Below are positions 52,220 through 60,835 of a stretch of 64,000 bases of DNA, one piece after another. The notes beneath the pieces were generated by a model. The model was not told the origin of the DNA and searched no databases. It was given only the letters and a program-made list of their open reading frames with translations. Made by a program: the position numbers and the translations under genes. Position 1 is the first letter of the stretch. Each line of letters starts with the position of its first letter. Origin of the DNA: an uncultured Oscillospiraceae bacterium (GTDB lineage: Bacteria; Bacillota; Clostridia; Oscillospirales; Oscillospiraceae); NCBI GenBank assembly GCA_947625815.1, contig CANQPU010000009.1, positions 17,676-81,675 of the forward strand. Reading direction: 5' to 3'.

Positions 52220-53395
52220 TTATTTCGCGTCGATGACCCGGACGCGCACCACGCCGTTGATGGCGCGGACCACGTCGGCCAGGGCCTGATCCGGCTGCTC
52301 GCCCAGCTCCAGCATGGTGTAGCTGATCTTGCTGCCCTTCAGGGAGGCGTTCACCATGTTCTCAATGTTGATCCCCACGCCGGAGACGGCGCCGGTGATC
52401 TTGGCGATCATGCTCGGGATGTTCCGGTGGAAGACGCAAAGACGGGCCAGAGGACTGGGGGCCATGACGGCCCTGCCAAAATTGACGGAGTTTGTGATGT
52501 TGCCGTTTTCGATGTAGTCCACGGCCTCCCGGGCGGCCATGACGGCGCAGTTTTCCTCGCTCTCCCAGGTGGTGCCGCCCAGATGCGGGGTCATGACCAC
52601 GTTTTTGACGCCGATCAGGGTGTTGGTGGGGAAGTCCGTGACAAACCGGGCCACCTTGCCGGTGTTCAGCGCGGCGCGCATGGCCTCCTCGTTGACCACC
52701 TGCTGGCGGGCGTAGTTGATGACGCGGACGCCGTCCTTCATCTTGGAAAGAAACTCCGCGTCCACCATATCCCGGGTCTCGTCGGTAAGGGGGACGTGCA
52801 GAGTGATAAAGTCGCAGTCCGCCAGATCCTCGAGCCTGTCCACCCGCACCACCTTGTTGGAGATGGCCCAGGCCGCGTCCACGGAGAGGTAGGGGTCGTA
52901 GCCGTAGACGTCCATGCCCAGATGCTGGCAGATGTTGGACACCCTGCGGCCCACGTTGCCCATGCCGATGACGCCGATCTTTTTGCCCATGTACTCGGGA
53001 CCGGCGAACTGCTTTTTCACCTTCTCCATGACGACGGAGACGTCCCGCTCCTTCGTGTCAAAATCCAGGACCCACTGGATGGCGCCGAGGATGTCGCGGC
53101 AGGCCATGCCCAGGGCCATGAGGAAGAGCTCCTTGACGCCGTTGGCGTTGCCGCCCGGGGTATTGAAGACCACCACGCCCCGCTCGGCCAGCTTGTCAAG
53201 GGGGATGGTGTTCACGCCGATGCCGGCCCGGGCCACGCAAAGGAGCCTGTCCCCAAAGCTGTAATCGAGCAGGGAGGAGGCGCGGACGAAGATGACCTCC
53301 GGGTTTTCCAGGTCCTCACCCACCTGGTACTTTTTCGGGTCGAGAATGGACCGGCAGGCGGGGGAGATGTTGTTGATGGTTTTGATCCTGACCAT
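52220..53395 (-). CDS. serA: D-3-phosphoglycerate dehydrogenase, short form with ACT domain
   Basis: The enzyme oxidises 3-phosphoglycerate at the first step of serine synthesis. It has a Rossmann NAD site GVIGMGNVGRR, the catalytic arginine region INYARQQVV and histidine in PHLGGTTWESEENCA. A C-terminal ACT domain (about 320-391) suggests allosteric control. The usual catalytic Glu in DVFxxEP is not obvious: the aligned segment reads TDFPTNT. I believe this variation is common in the short clostridial forms. The ATG at 53395 has AGAGGTAATAACAGT before it. It lies 7 bp after serC. Confidence 0.92.
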   Translation of the reverse strand: MVRIKTINNISPACRSILDPKKYQVGEDLENPEVIFVRASSLLDYSFGDRLLCVARAGIGVNTIPLDKLAERGVVVFNTPGGNANGVKELFLMALGMACRDILGAIQWVLDFDTKERDVSVVMEKVKKQFAGPEYMGKKIGVIGMGNVGRRVSNICQHLGMDVYGYDPYLSVDAAWAISNKVVRVDRLEDLADCDFITLHVPLTDETRDMVDAEFLSKMKDGVRVINYARQQVVNEEAMRAALNTGKVARFVTDFPTNTLIGVKNVVMTPHLGGTTWESEENCAVMAAREAVDYIENGNITNSVNFGRAVMAPSPLARLCVFHRNIPSMIAKITGAVSGVGINIENMVNASLKGSKISYTMLELGEQPDQALADVVRAINGVVRVRVIDAK

Positions 53396-53402
53396 ACTGT
53401 TA

Positions 53403-54503
53403 TTACCTCTGCAATCCGTTTTTATGATTTTTTTCAAATTCGCCCATGAATTCCACAAGCTTCCGGACGCCCTCCACGGGCATGGCGTTGTAGATCGAGG
53501 CGCGCATACCGCCCACGACGCGGTGGCCGGCGAGGGAGACGAGCCCCTTTTCCGCGGCCTCCCGGACGAACAGCGCGTCCAGCTCGGGGGAGGAGGTGCG
53601 GAAGGTGACGTTCATCTTCGAACGGGCGGACCTTTCCGCGCAGCCCCTAAAGAGGCGGGAGTTGTCCAGAAAATCGTAGAGCAGGGAGGAGCGGATCTCG
53701 CGGAGCTCCTCCATCCCCCGGACGCCGCCCTGCTCCTTCACCCACTTGAGGACCAGGCCCAGCATATAGATATTGAAGGTCGGGGGCGTATTGTACATGG
53801 AGTCCTTGTCGATCATGACCCTGTAATTGAGGATAGTGGGGGTGCAGGCCAGCTCCTGCCCGGCCAGGGACCTGTCGATGATGACGGCGGCCATCCCCGC
53901 GGGGGCCATGTTTTTCTGGACGCCGGCGTAGATGAGGCCGTGGGCGGCGATGTCCACGGGCCTGGAGAGGATGTTGGAGCTCATGTCGGCCACCACGGGG
54001 CAGTCCGTCCGCGGGACGTAGTCCCATTCGGTGCCGTAGATGGTGTTGTTGGCGCAGTAGTGGAGATAGGACGCGTCGGGGGACAGCTCCAGCTCCTCCT
54101 GGCGGGGGATGCGGGTGTGGTTCTGCGCCGCGGTGTCCGCGGCGATGTGGACCTGGCCGTATTTTTTCGCCTCTTTGGCGGCAAGGCCCGAGAAATTGCC
54201 GGTGACGGCGTAGTCTGCAAGGCCGGTCCGGCCTATGAGATTCATGGCCACGGCGGCGAACTGGCCCGTGGCGCCCCCCTGCATAAAGAGGATCTCATGG
54301 GTGTCGGGGACGGACAGGACCTGCCGAAAGAGGTCCTTCGTCTCGTCGAAGATCTCCTGATAGGCCCCGGAGCGGTGGCTCATCTCCATGACGGACATGC
54401 CGGAGAGACCGAAATTCGTGATCTCCCGGCCGGCCTTTTCCAGCACCGGAAGGGGCAGCATGGAGGGCCCGGCGGAAAAATTGTAGACGCGCTCATTGAA
54501 CAT
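53403..54503 (-). CDS. serC: Phosphoserine aminotransferase
   Basis: This PLP enzyme of class V converts 3-phosphohydroxypyruvate and glutamate to phosphoserine. Landmarks are YNFSAGPSMLPLPVL at the N-terminus, MQGGATGQFAAV, and the PLP lysine in YAGVQKNMAPAG. The length of 366 residues is usual for the family. It is the first gene of the serine operon, and GGAAAGGAAAC precedes the start. Its leader carries three 13-bp repeats. Confidence 0.95.
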   Translation of the reverse strand: MFNERVYNFSAGPSMLPLPVLEKAGREITNFGLSGMSVMEMSHRSGAYQEIFDETKDLFRQVLSVPDTHEILFMQGGATGQFAAVAMNLIGRTGLADYAVTGNFSGLAAKEAKKYGQVHIAADTAAQNHTRIPRQEELELSPDASYLHYCANNTIYGTEWDYVPRTDCPVVADMSSNILSRPVDIAAHGLIYAGVQKNMAPAGMAAVIIDRSLAGQELACTPTILNYRVMIDKDSMYNTPPTFNIYMLGLVLKWVKEQGGVRGMEELREIRSSLLYDFLDNSRLFRGCAERSARSKMNVTFRTSSPELDALFVREAAEKGLVSLAGHRVVGGMRASIYNAMPVEGVRKLVEFMGEFEKNHKNGLQR

Positions 54504-54521
54504 GGCAGAGTTTCCTTTCCG

Positions 54522-54560
54522 GAGGTTTCTTTAAGAGGTTTCATTAAGAGGTTTCTTTAA
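54522..54560 (-). repeat. Three tandem 13-bp repeats at the 5' end of the serC transcript
   Basis: On the minus strand TTAAAGAAACCTC, TTAATGAAACCTC and TTAAAGAAACCTC follow each other without gaps; one base differs in the middle copy. The promoter at 54569-54597 would start transcription right beside the first copy, so the repeats form the beginning of the mRNA. Their role is unknown. Confidence 0.85.
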
Positions 54561-54568
54561 TCAGATAA

Positions 54569-54597
54569 ATTATACATAAACGCCGGAGGATTTACAA
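54569..54597 (-). promoter_or_regulatory. Promoter of serC-serA-lipid kinase-ymdB
   Basis: On the minus strand TTGTAA (54592-54597) and TATAAT (54569-54574) are 17 bp apart. The -35 box overlaps the stop codon of mtaB. Confidence 0.8.
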
Positions 54598-55878
54598 GAG
54601 GACATTTCCCCAAAGCGTTCCGCCCTCAAGGCCGGTGATTTGTACATTTGCCACAGTGTTGCGGAGGCTCTCGCCCTTTGCCCGGACCTCGCAGTAATTC
54701 CCGGTGTGCCCGGACCAGACGCCGTTTTCCGATTCCCGCTCAAAGAGCACGGGGAGGACGAGGCCGATCTGTTTTTCCCAAAAAGCCGTCTTCATGGAGA
54801 GGGCCGTTTTTGAGGCCCTGCGCGCCCGGGATTCCTTCAGGGCCCGGGGGAGCTGGTCCATTTCCGCCGCCGCCGTCCCGGGCCGCACGGAGTAGGGGAA
54901 GACGTGCATGGACGAAAAGGCGCATTTTTCGATGAAGGCCAGAGTCTCGGAAAATTCCTCCTCCGTCTCCCCGGGAAAGCCGGTGATGAGGTCGGCGGTG
55001 ATGCCGCAGTTGGGGAAGTGTCGGCGCAGAAGGGCGACGGACTCATAAAACCGGGTGGTGTCATATCGGCGCCGCATCCGGGCCAGCGTGGCGTCACAGC
55101 CGCTTTGCAGGGAGAGATGGAAATGCGGGCAGAGCCCGGGGAGGACCGCCAGACGCGTGCAGAAGTCCTCCGTCACCACCCGCGGCTCCAGGGAGCCCAA
55201 CCGGACCCGACACCCCGGCGCGGCCGTTGCCACGGCCTCCACCGCGTCGGCCAGAGTCGGCTTTTCCGGCAGATCCGTGCCGTAGGAGGCGATCTCGATG
55301 CCGGTGAGGACGATCTCGCGATACCCCTCGGCGGCCAGCTTTTTCGCCTCGTCCGCGCAGGCCGCCGCGGGCAGGGAGTGCACACGGCCCCGGGTATACG
55401 GTATGATGCAGTAGGAGCAGAAGTTCACGCACCCGTCCTCGATCTTGAGAAGCGCGCGGGTCCGGCCCTCCGGACTTCCGGCCGGGAGCCGCTCAAAATC
55501 CCGCCGCTCCAGGGCGTTGTCAACGCTCGTCACCGCTTTTCTTTCCGAAAACGCCTTTTCCAGGGCATCGACCAGACCGACTCTGTCGCCGCTTCCAAAG
55601 ACCAGGTCGCCAAGCTGCGACGCGGCCCTGGCGTCGGACTGGCTCCAACAGCCGCAGACGGCCACGATGGCGCCGGGATTCTGCTCCCTCAGGCGGCGCA
55701 GGGCCTGACGGGATTTGTGCGCGGCCTGTCCGGTGACGGCGCAGGTGTTCACGATGACGGCGTCCAGCCCGGTCTCGTCACCGGTGATCTGGTGGCCGCG
55801 GGAGGCCAGGATCGTCTCCATGGCCTGAGACTCAAACTGGTTCACCTTACAGCCCAGCGTGTGAATGTGTATCCTCAT
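54592..55878 (-). CDS. mtaB: tRNA (t6A37) methylthiotransferase MtaB
   Basis: This radical SAM enzyme adds a methylthio group to t6A at position 37 of tRNAs reading ANN codons. The N-terminal UPF0004 domain begins MRIHIHTLGCKVNQFES, with NTCAVT and CGCWSQ cysteines for the second cluster. The radical SAM motif is EDGCVNFCSYCIIPYTRGR, and a TRAM domain ends the protein. LGCKVNQ is the MtaB-type start, as opposed to MiaB or RimO. The ATG at 55878 has AAGAGG 5 bases upstream. The length is 428 residues. Confidence 0.93.
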   Translation of the reverse strand: MRIHIHTLGCKVNQFESQAMETILASRGHQITGDETGLDAVIVNTCAVTGQAAHKSRQALRRLREQNPGAIVAVCGCWSQSDARAASQLGDLVFGSGDRVGLVDALEKAFSERKAVTSVDNALERRDFERLPAGSPEGRTRALLKIEDGCVNFCSYCIIPYTRGRVHSLPAAACADEAKKLAAEGYREIVLTGIEIASYGTDLPEKPTLADAVEAVATAAPGCRVRLGSLEPRVVTEDFCTRLAVLPGLCPHFHLSLQSGCDATLARMRRRYDTTRFYESVALLRRHFPNCGITADLITGFPGETEEEFSETLAFIEKCAFSSMHVFPYSVRPGTAAAEMDQLPRALKESRARRASKTALSMKTAFWEKQIGLVLPVLFERESENGVWSGHTGNYCEVRAKGESLRNTVANVQITGLEGGTLWGNVLL

Positions 55879-55887
55879 ATCTGCCTC

Positions 55888-55937
55888 TTGTTCACGGGAT
55901 AAAGTTGTAGTATAATAGGACATTATAGTATACTTAA
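55888..55937. promoter_or_regulatory. Overlapping divergent promoters of the desulfurase operon and mtaB
   Basis: On the plus strand TTGTTC (55888-55893) and TATAAT (55911-55916) are 17 bp apart. On the minus strand TTAAGT (55932-55937) and TATACT (55909-55914) are 17 bp apart. The two core promoters overlap, so polymerase binding may be mutually exclusive. Confidence 0.65.
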
Positions 55938-55961
55938 CCAGTGAAATCAAGGTGAACGGAC

Positions 55962-57098
55962 ATGATTTATTTCGACAACGCCGCCACGACAAGGCCCCGC
56001 CCCGAGGCGGTGGAGGCCGTGACCCGGGCGCTGACGGAGGACTACGGCAACCCCTCCTCCGGCCACGCCCCGGGGAGGACGGCGGCGTCCGCGCTCCGAA
56101 TCGCGCGGGAGGAGATCGCCGCCGTTCTGGGGTGTGAGAGCGGGGAAGTGCTCTTCACCTCCGGGGGCACGGAGTCGGACAACCTGGCCCTCCGGGGCGC
56201 GGCGTACCTCCAGCGCCACAAGCGCCGCCACATCATCACAAGCGGGGCCGAGCATGACGCCGTGCGCGAGACCTGCCGCGCACTTGCCGCCCAGGGGTAT
56301 GAGGTCACGTTTTTGAAGCCCGACAGCACCGGGGCAATCAGGGTGGAGCAGGTCCTGGAGGCCCTCCGGGAGGACACGGGGCTTATTTCCCTGATGCTCG
56401 TCAATAACGAGACGGGGGCCGTCACGGACATCGCGGAGATCTTCTCCGCCGTGAAGCGCCGGGATCCGGGGATCCTTCTCCACACCGACTGCGTCCAGGC
56501 CCTCCTGAAGGTCCCGTTCACGCCGAAAAAGCTGGGGGCCGACCTGCTCACCGTCAGCTCCCACAAGATCCACGGCCCCAAGGGGGCCGGGGCGCTCTAT
56601 GTGAAAAAGGGCCTGCGCCTTCCCGGTATCCTTACCGGCGGGGGGCAGGAGGGCGGCGTCCGCCCCGGCACCGAGCCCATGCCCGCCATTCTGGGCTTTG
56701 CCGCCGCGATCAAAGCGGGGAGCGCCACGTTTTTGGAGGACACGGCGCGGATGGAAAAGATCAGGGAGCACCTGAAAACCGCCCTGCCGGAGGCGATCCC
56801 CGGCCTTCGCGTTATCGGCCGGAGCCGCGCGCCCCACATCCTCGGCATCTCCCTGCCCGGCTATAAGAGCGAGGTCCTGATGAACCTCCTGGACGCCAGG
56901 GGCATCTGCGTCTCCAAGTCCTCCGCCTGCAAAAAGGGCGCGCGCAGCCACGTTTTAGAGGCCATGGGCGAGAGCGCGGAGGTCATCGACGGCGCCATAA
57001 GAATAAGCCTTTCCCGGTACTCCGCCATGGACGAAGCGGACGAGTTCGTCAAGGCCCTGAAGGAGGCCGCCGGGACCCTGCGGGTGAAGCTGCGATGA
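55962..57098 (+). CDS. Cysteine desulfurase, NifS/IscS-like
   Basis: This PLP enzyme delivers sulfur from cysteine for Fe-S clusters or tRNA thiolation. The N-terminus is MIYFDNAATTRPRPEAV, PLP histidine lies in GAEHDAVRETC, the PLP lysine in SSHKIHGPKG and the catalytic cysteine in SKSSACKKG. The 378 residues are typical of the shorter NifS-like class. AAGGTGAAC precedes the start. Its stop overlaps the HAD gene by 4 bp. The nearby mtaB, itself an Fe-S enzyme, is transcribed divergently. Confidence 0.92.
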   Translation: MIYFDNAATTRPRPEAVEAVTRALTEDYGNPSSGHAPGRTAASALRIAREEIAAVLGCESGEVLFTSGGTESDNLALRGAAYLQRHKRRHIITSGAEHDAVRETCRALAAQGYEVTFLKPDSTGAIRVEQVLEALREDTGLISLMLVNNETGAVTDIAEIFSAVKRRDPGILLHTDCVQALLKVPFTPKKLGADLLTVSSHKIHGPKGAGALYVKKGLRLPGILTGGGQEGGVRPGTEPMPAILGFAAAIKAGSATFLEDTARMEKIREHLKTALPEAIPGLRVIGRSRAPHILGISLPGYKSEVLMNLLDARGICVSKSSACKKGARSHVLEAMGESAEVIDGAIRISLSRYSAMDEADEFVKALKEAAGTLRVKLR

Positions 57099-57835
57099 TC
57101 AAAGCCGTAATCTTCGATTTGGATAACACGCTTTTGCGCTCTGACAAGAGCCTGTCCGCCTACTCCCGGGGCGTCTTGGAGAGGTGCCGGGAGCGGGGGA
57201 TCCGCGTTTTCGCGGCCTCCGCCAGGCCCGAGCGGACCGTCCGGGAATTTGGAATATTTGAGGAGTTTGAGGCACTCGTCACCCTCAACGGCGCCCGGGT
57301 GGTGCTGCCGGGGCGGGTCCTTTTAAACGGCATTTCGGAAAAAACCGGGCGGGCCATTCTCGAAAGACTCATCTCGGTCCCCGGCGCGGTGGTGTCGGTG
57401 GAGATGAGCGGAGGCATTTTTGCCTCTGCTCCCATCCCGGAGTGGAACGCCAACGTATTCGGGGGCTTTCCGGCGCTGCCGGAGGGGGAGCTATATAAGA
57501 TCCTGGTGAGCAATATAGACGAAACGGATGTCCAGGCCGCCGTGACGGCGGATACATACTACACCGCCGTGGAGGGCGGGCTGATCTTCCAGTTTATGAG
57601 CCGGGAGGCCACCAAGTGGAACGGCGTCCGGGAGCTGCTCTCGGCCTTCGGCTTCGCGCCGGAGGAGGCCGCCTACTTCGGGGACGACTGGGACGACATA
57701 GGCCCTGTGAAAAACTGCGGGCTGGGCGTGGCCATGGCAAACGCCATCCCGGAGGTCAAGGCCGTGGCCGACGCCGTCGCGGGCCCCTGTGACGGGGACG
57801 GCGCGGCCAGATTCGTTGAGGAGAACATCTTATGA
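57095..57835 (+). CDS. HAD-family hydrolase, Cof-type
   Basis: This 246-residue cytoplasmic phosphatase of the HAD IIB (Cof) subgroup has the nucleophile motif FDLDNTLLRSD near the N-terminus, a cap domain between motifs II and III, and the acidic GDDWDDIG motif followed by LGVAMANAIPEV. The third-base pattern AMANA near the end is typical of Cof-type proteins acting on sugar phosphates. It is translationally coupled on both sides (4-bp overlaps). Confidence 0.9.
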   Translation: MIKAVIFDLDNTLLRSDKSLSAYSRGVLERCRERGIRVFAASARPERTVREFGIFEEFEALVTLNGARVVLPGRVLLNGISEKTGRAILERLISVPGAVVSVEMSGGIFASAPIPEWNANVFGGFPALPEGELYKILVSNIDETDVQAAVTADTYYTAVEGGLIFQFMSREATKWNGVRELLSAFGFAPEEAAYFGDDWDDIGPVKNCGLGVAMANAIPEVKAVADAVAGPCDGDGAARFVEENIL

Positions 57836-58992
57836 CACGAAAGCTCTACTATGAGGACTCCCACATACGGGAGTTTGACGGGGTGGTCCGGTCCTGCGCG
57901 GAGACGGACGGATCTTTTGAGGTCGTCCTGGACAAAACGGCCTTCTTCCCCGAGGGCGGGGGCAACCCGGCGGACACGGGCCTGTTGGGCGGCGTGCGGG
58001 TACTGCACACCTTCGAGCGGGACGGGGAGGTCATCCACCGCTGTGACGGCCCCCTGGAAATCGGGAGCGCCGTCCACGGGGAGATCTCTTGGGAGAAGCG
58101 GTTTTCCAACATGCAAAGCCACACCGCCGAGCACATCGTCTCAGGGATCGTCCACCGCCGCCACGGGTATGCCAACGTGGGCTTCCACATGGGCGAGGAG
58201 GGCGTCATCGTGGACTTCGACGGGTATATGGACGAGCTGGAGCTTTCGGACATCGAGCGGGAGGCCAACAAGGCGGTCTGGCGGGACGTCCCCGTGACCC
58301 AGAGCTTTCCCACGCCCGAGGAGCTGCCCCATTTGGAATACCGCAGCAAGCTGGAGCTTACGGAGAACGTGCGCCTGGTCACTATCGAGGGCGTGGACGT
58401 CTGCGCCTGCTGCGCGCCCCATGTGAAGCGCACCGGGGAGATCGGCGTCATCAAGATCTTTGAGTCCATCCGCCGGAAAAACGGCGTGCGCATCCGTATG
58501 CTGGCGGGGTCCCGGGCTTACGCGGACTACGCCAGGCGCGCCGGGAGCGTGGCCGCCGTCTCGGCGCTGCTCTGCGCCCCCCAGGATGACGTGGCGGAGG
58601 CCGTGAAGCGTCTTTTGGCCGAGCGGGACGGACTTTCCTACAAGCTGGGGGGCCTCAAGCGCCGGATCATTCAGAATGAGGTTGACATAATTCAAAATAC
58701 CGGCGAAAATCTCGCCTTTTTCGAGCCGGATTTCGACACAAAGGAGCTGCAGCTCCTGGCCAACGCCGCCAGGGAGAAGTGCCCCGTGGCCGCGGCCTTC
58801 TCCGGGGATGACGAGGCGGGGTACAGGTACGTGCTGGCGTCCGGCGTTCATGACCTGCGCCCCACGGCCCAGGCCATGAACGCCGCCCTCCGCGGCCGCG
58901 GAGGCGGCCGCCCGGAGCTGGTCACCGGCTCTGTCAAGGCCACAAGGGCGGAGATTGAAGAATATTTGAGGAGTTCTGCCGCTGGAGAGTAA
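57832..58992 (+). CDS. Alanyl-tRNA editing protein AlaX, long form
   Basis: This trans-editing protein hydrolyses Ser-tRNA-Ala or Gly-tRNA-Ala. The N-terminal part resembles AlaRS domain II, with FFPEGGGNPAD. The editing zinc site has HTAEH and CCAPH. The C-terminal DHHA1-type domain ends ALRGRGGGRPELVTGSV. At 386 residues it is the long AlaX type with C-terminal domain. It is the last gene of the desulfurase-HAD-AlaX operon, before a palindrome-rich gap. Confidence 0.92.
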   Translation: MTRKLYYEDSHIREFDGVVRSCAETDGSFEVVLDKTAFFPEGGGNPADTGLLGGVRVLHTFERDGEVIHRCDGPLEIGSAVHGEISWEKRFSNMQSHTAEHIVSGIVHRRHGYANVGFHMGEEGVIVDFDGYMDELELSDIEREANKAVWRDVPVTQSFPTPEELPHLEYRSKLELTENVRLVTIEGVDVCACCAPHVKRTGEIGVIKIFESIRRKNGVRIRMLAGSRAYADYARRAGSVAAVSALLCAPQDDVAEAVKRLLAERDGLSYKLGGLKRRIIQNEVDIIQNTGENLAFFEPDFDTKELQLLANAAREKCPVAAAFSGDDEAGYRYVLASGVHDLRPTAQAMNAALRGRGGGRPELVTGSVKATRAEIEEYLRSSAAGE

Positions 58993-59002
58993 TAAAAAGG
59001 TG

Positions 59003-59169
59003 TCCGCCCGGAGGGCGGATGGAATTTAATTACTTTCCATTCTTTTGTCCCGCCAAAAGAACGGAAAGTAACAAAGGAAGAAAACATGGGTCAAGGGGGA
59101 TTTCGATTTTCCCCCTTGACAATCCCCTTTTAAAAACGACCAGTAGGGGGTCTGTGGACCCCCTACTGG
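59003..59169. repeat. Palindrome-rich intergenic block
   Basis: The 320-bp gap 58993-59312 has no gene. It holds four strong inverted repeats: TCCGCCC/GGGCGGA (59003-59019), a 17-bp stem with one mismatch (59030-59071), a perfect 10-bp stem (59091-59119) and a perfect 13-bp stem (59140-59169). The first likely ends the AlaX operon. The series resembles interspersed palindromic elements seen between genes in related genomes. Smaller dyads (TCGCCG/CGGCGA near 59240) occur before the next gene. Confidence 0.7.
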
Positions 59170-59312
59170 AGACACCCCGGGGAGCCCTGGCGGGAGGTGG
59201 TGCGCCGTCGGGAGATTGGACGTTCACGAATTGTATCTATCGCCGTAGGCGGCGACCTGTACAGTGGAAAAGGAACTTTCCGTTAATTGAAAACGAAAGA
59301 AAGGAGCCCCCT

Positions 59313-59954
59313 ATGCCCTTTGACTTCAAAAAGGAATACAAAGAATTCTACCTTCCGAAAAATACGCCGTCCATTGTGGACGTGCCGGAGATGAACTATA
59401 TCGCCGTGCGCGGACGGGGCGACCCAAACGCGGAGGGCGGGGAGTACAAGGCGTCCATCGGGCTTCTCTACGGCATTGCCTTCACCATCAAAATGAGCAA
59501 GATGGGCGACCACCGCATGGAGGGATACTTCGACTACGTGGTCCCGCCGCTGGAGGGCTTCTGGAGACAGGGGGACGCTGCCGGCTTCATCGACTACTCC
59601 CGCAAGGAGGAGCTTGCGTTTATCTCCTGTATCCGTCTGCCGGATTTTGTGACCAGGGCGGAATTTGACTGGGCCGTGGAGGAAGCAACGCGGAAGAAAA
59701 AGACGGACTTTTCCCAGGCGGAGTTCCTCACCCTCCGGGAGGGCCTGTGCGTCCAGTGTATGCACATGGGCCCCTATGACTCAGAGCCCGCCACGGTGGA
59801 GAAAATGCGAGCTTACGCCCGGTCCCGGGGGTATGAAACGGACTTTTCGGATACCCGCCTCCACCACGAAATCTACCTCTCCGATCCCCGCAAATGTGCC
59901 CCGGAGAGATTCAAAACCGTAATCAGACACCCGATAAGACCTGCTGTCATTTAA
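59313..59954 (+). CDS. GyrI-like small-molecule-binding domain protein
   Basis: This 213-residue single-domain protein resembles the GyrI/effector-binding fold (PF06445-type), with VPEMNYIAVRGRGDPN near the start, a central GYFDYVVPPLEGFW, and QCMHMGPYDSEPATVEKM, a signature-like GPYD segment. Stand-alone members bind or hydrolyse small toxic compounds or act as regulators without DNA-binding domain. The ligand is unknown. I chose the ATG at 59313 because AAAGAAAGGAG lies upstream; the frame is open further back through the palindrome block, which is not coding-like. Confidence 0.8.
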   Translation: MPFDFKKEYKEFYLPKNTPSIVDVPEMNYIAVRGRGDPNAEGGEYKASIGLLYGIAFTIKMSKMGDHRMEGYFDYVVPPLEGFWRQGDAAGFIDYSRKEELAFISCIRLPDFVTRAEFDWAVEEATRKKKTDFSQAEFLTLREGLCVQCMHMGPYDSEPATVEKMRAYARSRGYETDFSDTRLHHEIYLSDPRKCAPERFKTVIRHPIRPAVI

Positions 59955-59971
59955 TTGGAGGACACCAACCC

Positions 59972-60835
59972 ATGTACATCCGTGACATTTACCAATCAAA
60001 AAAACTTCCCGTATCCTATGAGATCTTCCCGCCCAAGGGGGAGCTTCGGGTGGAGGAGCTGCGGGGGATGCTGGAGGCGCTGGCCGGGACGGAGCCGGAC
60101 TTCATCTCCGTCACCTGCTCCGCCGGGGGGTCCGGCAACGGGAGGAACACCGCCGCCCTCACCGGGGTCATCGAGCGGGAGTACGGCATCCCCGCCGTGG
60201 CCCACATCACCTGCGTCAATTCCACCCGCGCCGACGTGGACGCGGCGCTGGAGGACATAAAGGGGCAGGGGATATCCAACGTCTTTGCCCTTCGGGGGGA
60301 CAAGCTGCCGGGATGCGAGACACGGGATTTCCGCTACGGCGCCCAGCTCGTGCGGTACATCCGGGAGCGGACGGACCTGTGCGTGGGCGGCGGGTGCTAT
60401 CCGGAGGGACATGTGGAGTGCGATGACTTCGACCGGGACATCCGGCACCTCCGGGAGAAGCAGGACGCCGGGGCGGAGTTTTTCCTGAGCCAGCTCTTTT
60501 TCGACAACACCGCCTTCTACCGCTTCATCGAGAAAGCGAGAGCGGCGGGGGTCACCGCGCCGGTGGACGCCGGGATCATGCCCATCATGGGGAAGAGCCA
60601 GATCACCCGGATGGTGTTCCTGTGCGGGGCGTCGCTCCCCTCGGCGGTGATCCGGATGCTCAACCGCTATGAGAACGACCCGGCCTCCCTCCTGAAGGCC
60701 GGGATGGAGTACGCCGCCGGGCAGATCCTGGAGCTGGCGGCCTCCGGCGCGGCCAGCGGGATCCACATTTACACCATGAATAAGCCCGAGGTGGCGAAAT
60801 TTGAGATGGAGGCGCTGCGGGATGCCGGGTTCTGA
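59972..60835 (+). CDS. metF: Methylenetetrahydrofolate reductase
   Basis: This flavoenzyme reduces methylene-THF to methyl-THF, the methyl donor for MetH. It is a TIM barrel starting YEIFPPKG (active-site Glu) with NVFALRGDKLPG and FFLSQLFFDN. The length of 287 residues is normal for bacterial MetF. The ATG at 59972 has TTGGAGGACACC upstream. The stop overlaps the next gene by 14 bp, giving metF-reactivation domain-metH in one operon. Confidence 0.93.
   Translation: MYIRDIYQSKKLPVSYEIFPPKGELRVEELRGMLEALAGTEPDFISVTCSAGGSGNGRNTAALTGVIEREYGIPAVAHITCVNSTRADVDAALEDIKGQGISNVFALRGDKLPGCETRDFRYGAQLVRYIRERTDLCVGGGCYPEGHVECDDFDRDIRHLREKQDAGAEFFLSQLFFDNTAFYRFIEKARAAGVTAPVDAGIMPIMGKSQITRMVFLCGASLPSAVIRMLNRYENDPASLLKAGMEYAAGQILELAASGAASGIHIYTMNKPEVAKFEMEALRDAGF

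Noticed and set aside
54522..54560. Three-unit tandem repeat as a CRISPR remnant
   Set aside because: The units are 13 bp and directly adjacent with no spacers, and no cas genes are nearby.
59019..59312. N-terminal extension of the GyrI-like protein through the palindrome block
   Set aside because: The extension translates inverted repeats, lacks a ribosome site, and a strong site precedes the ATG at 59313.
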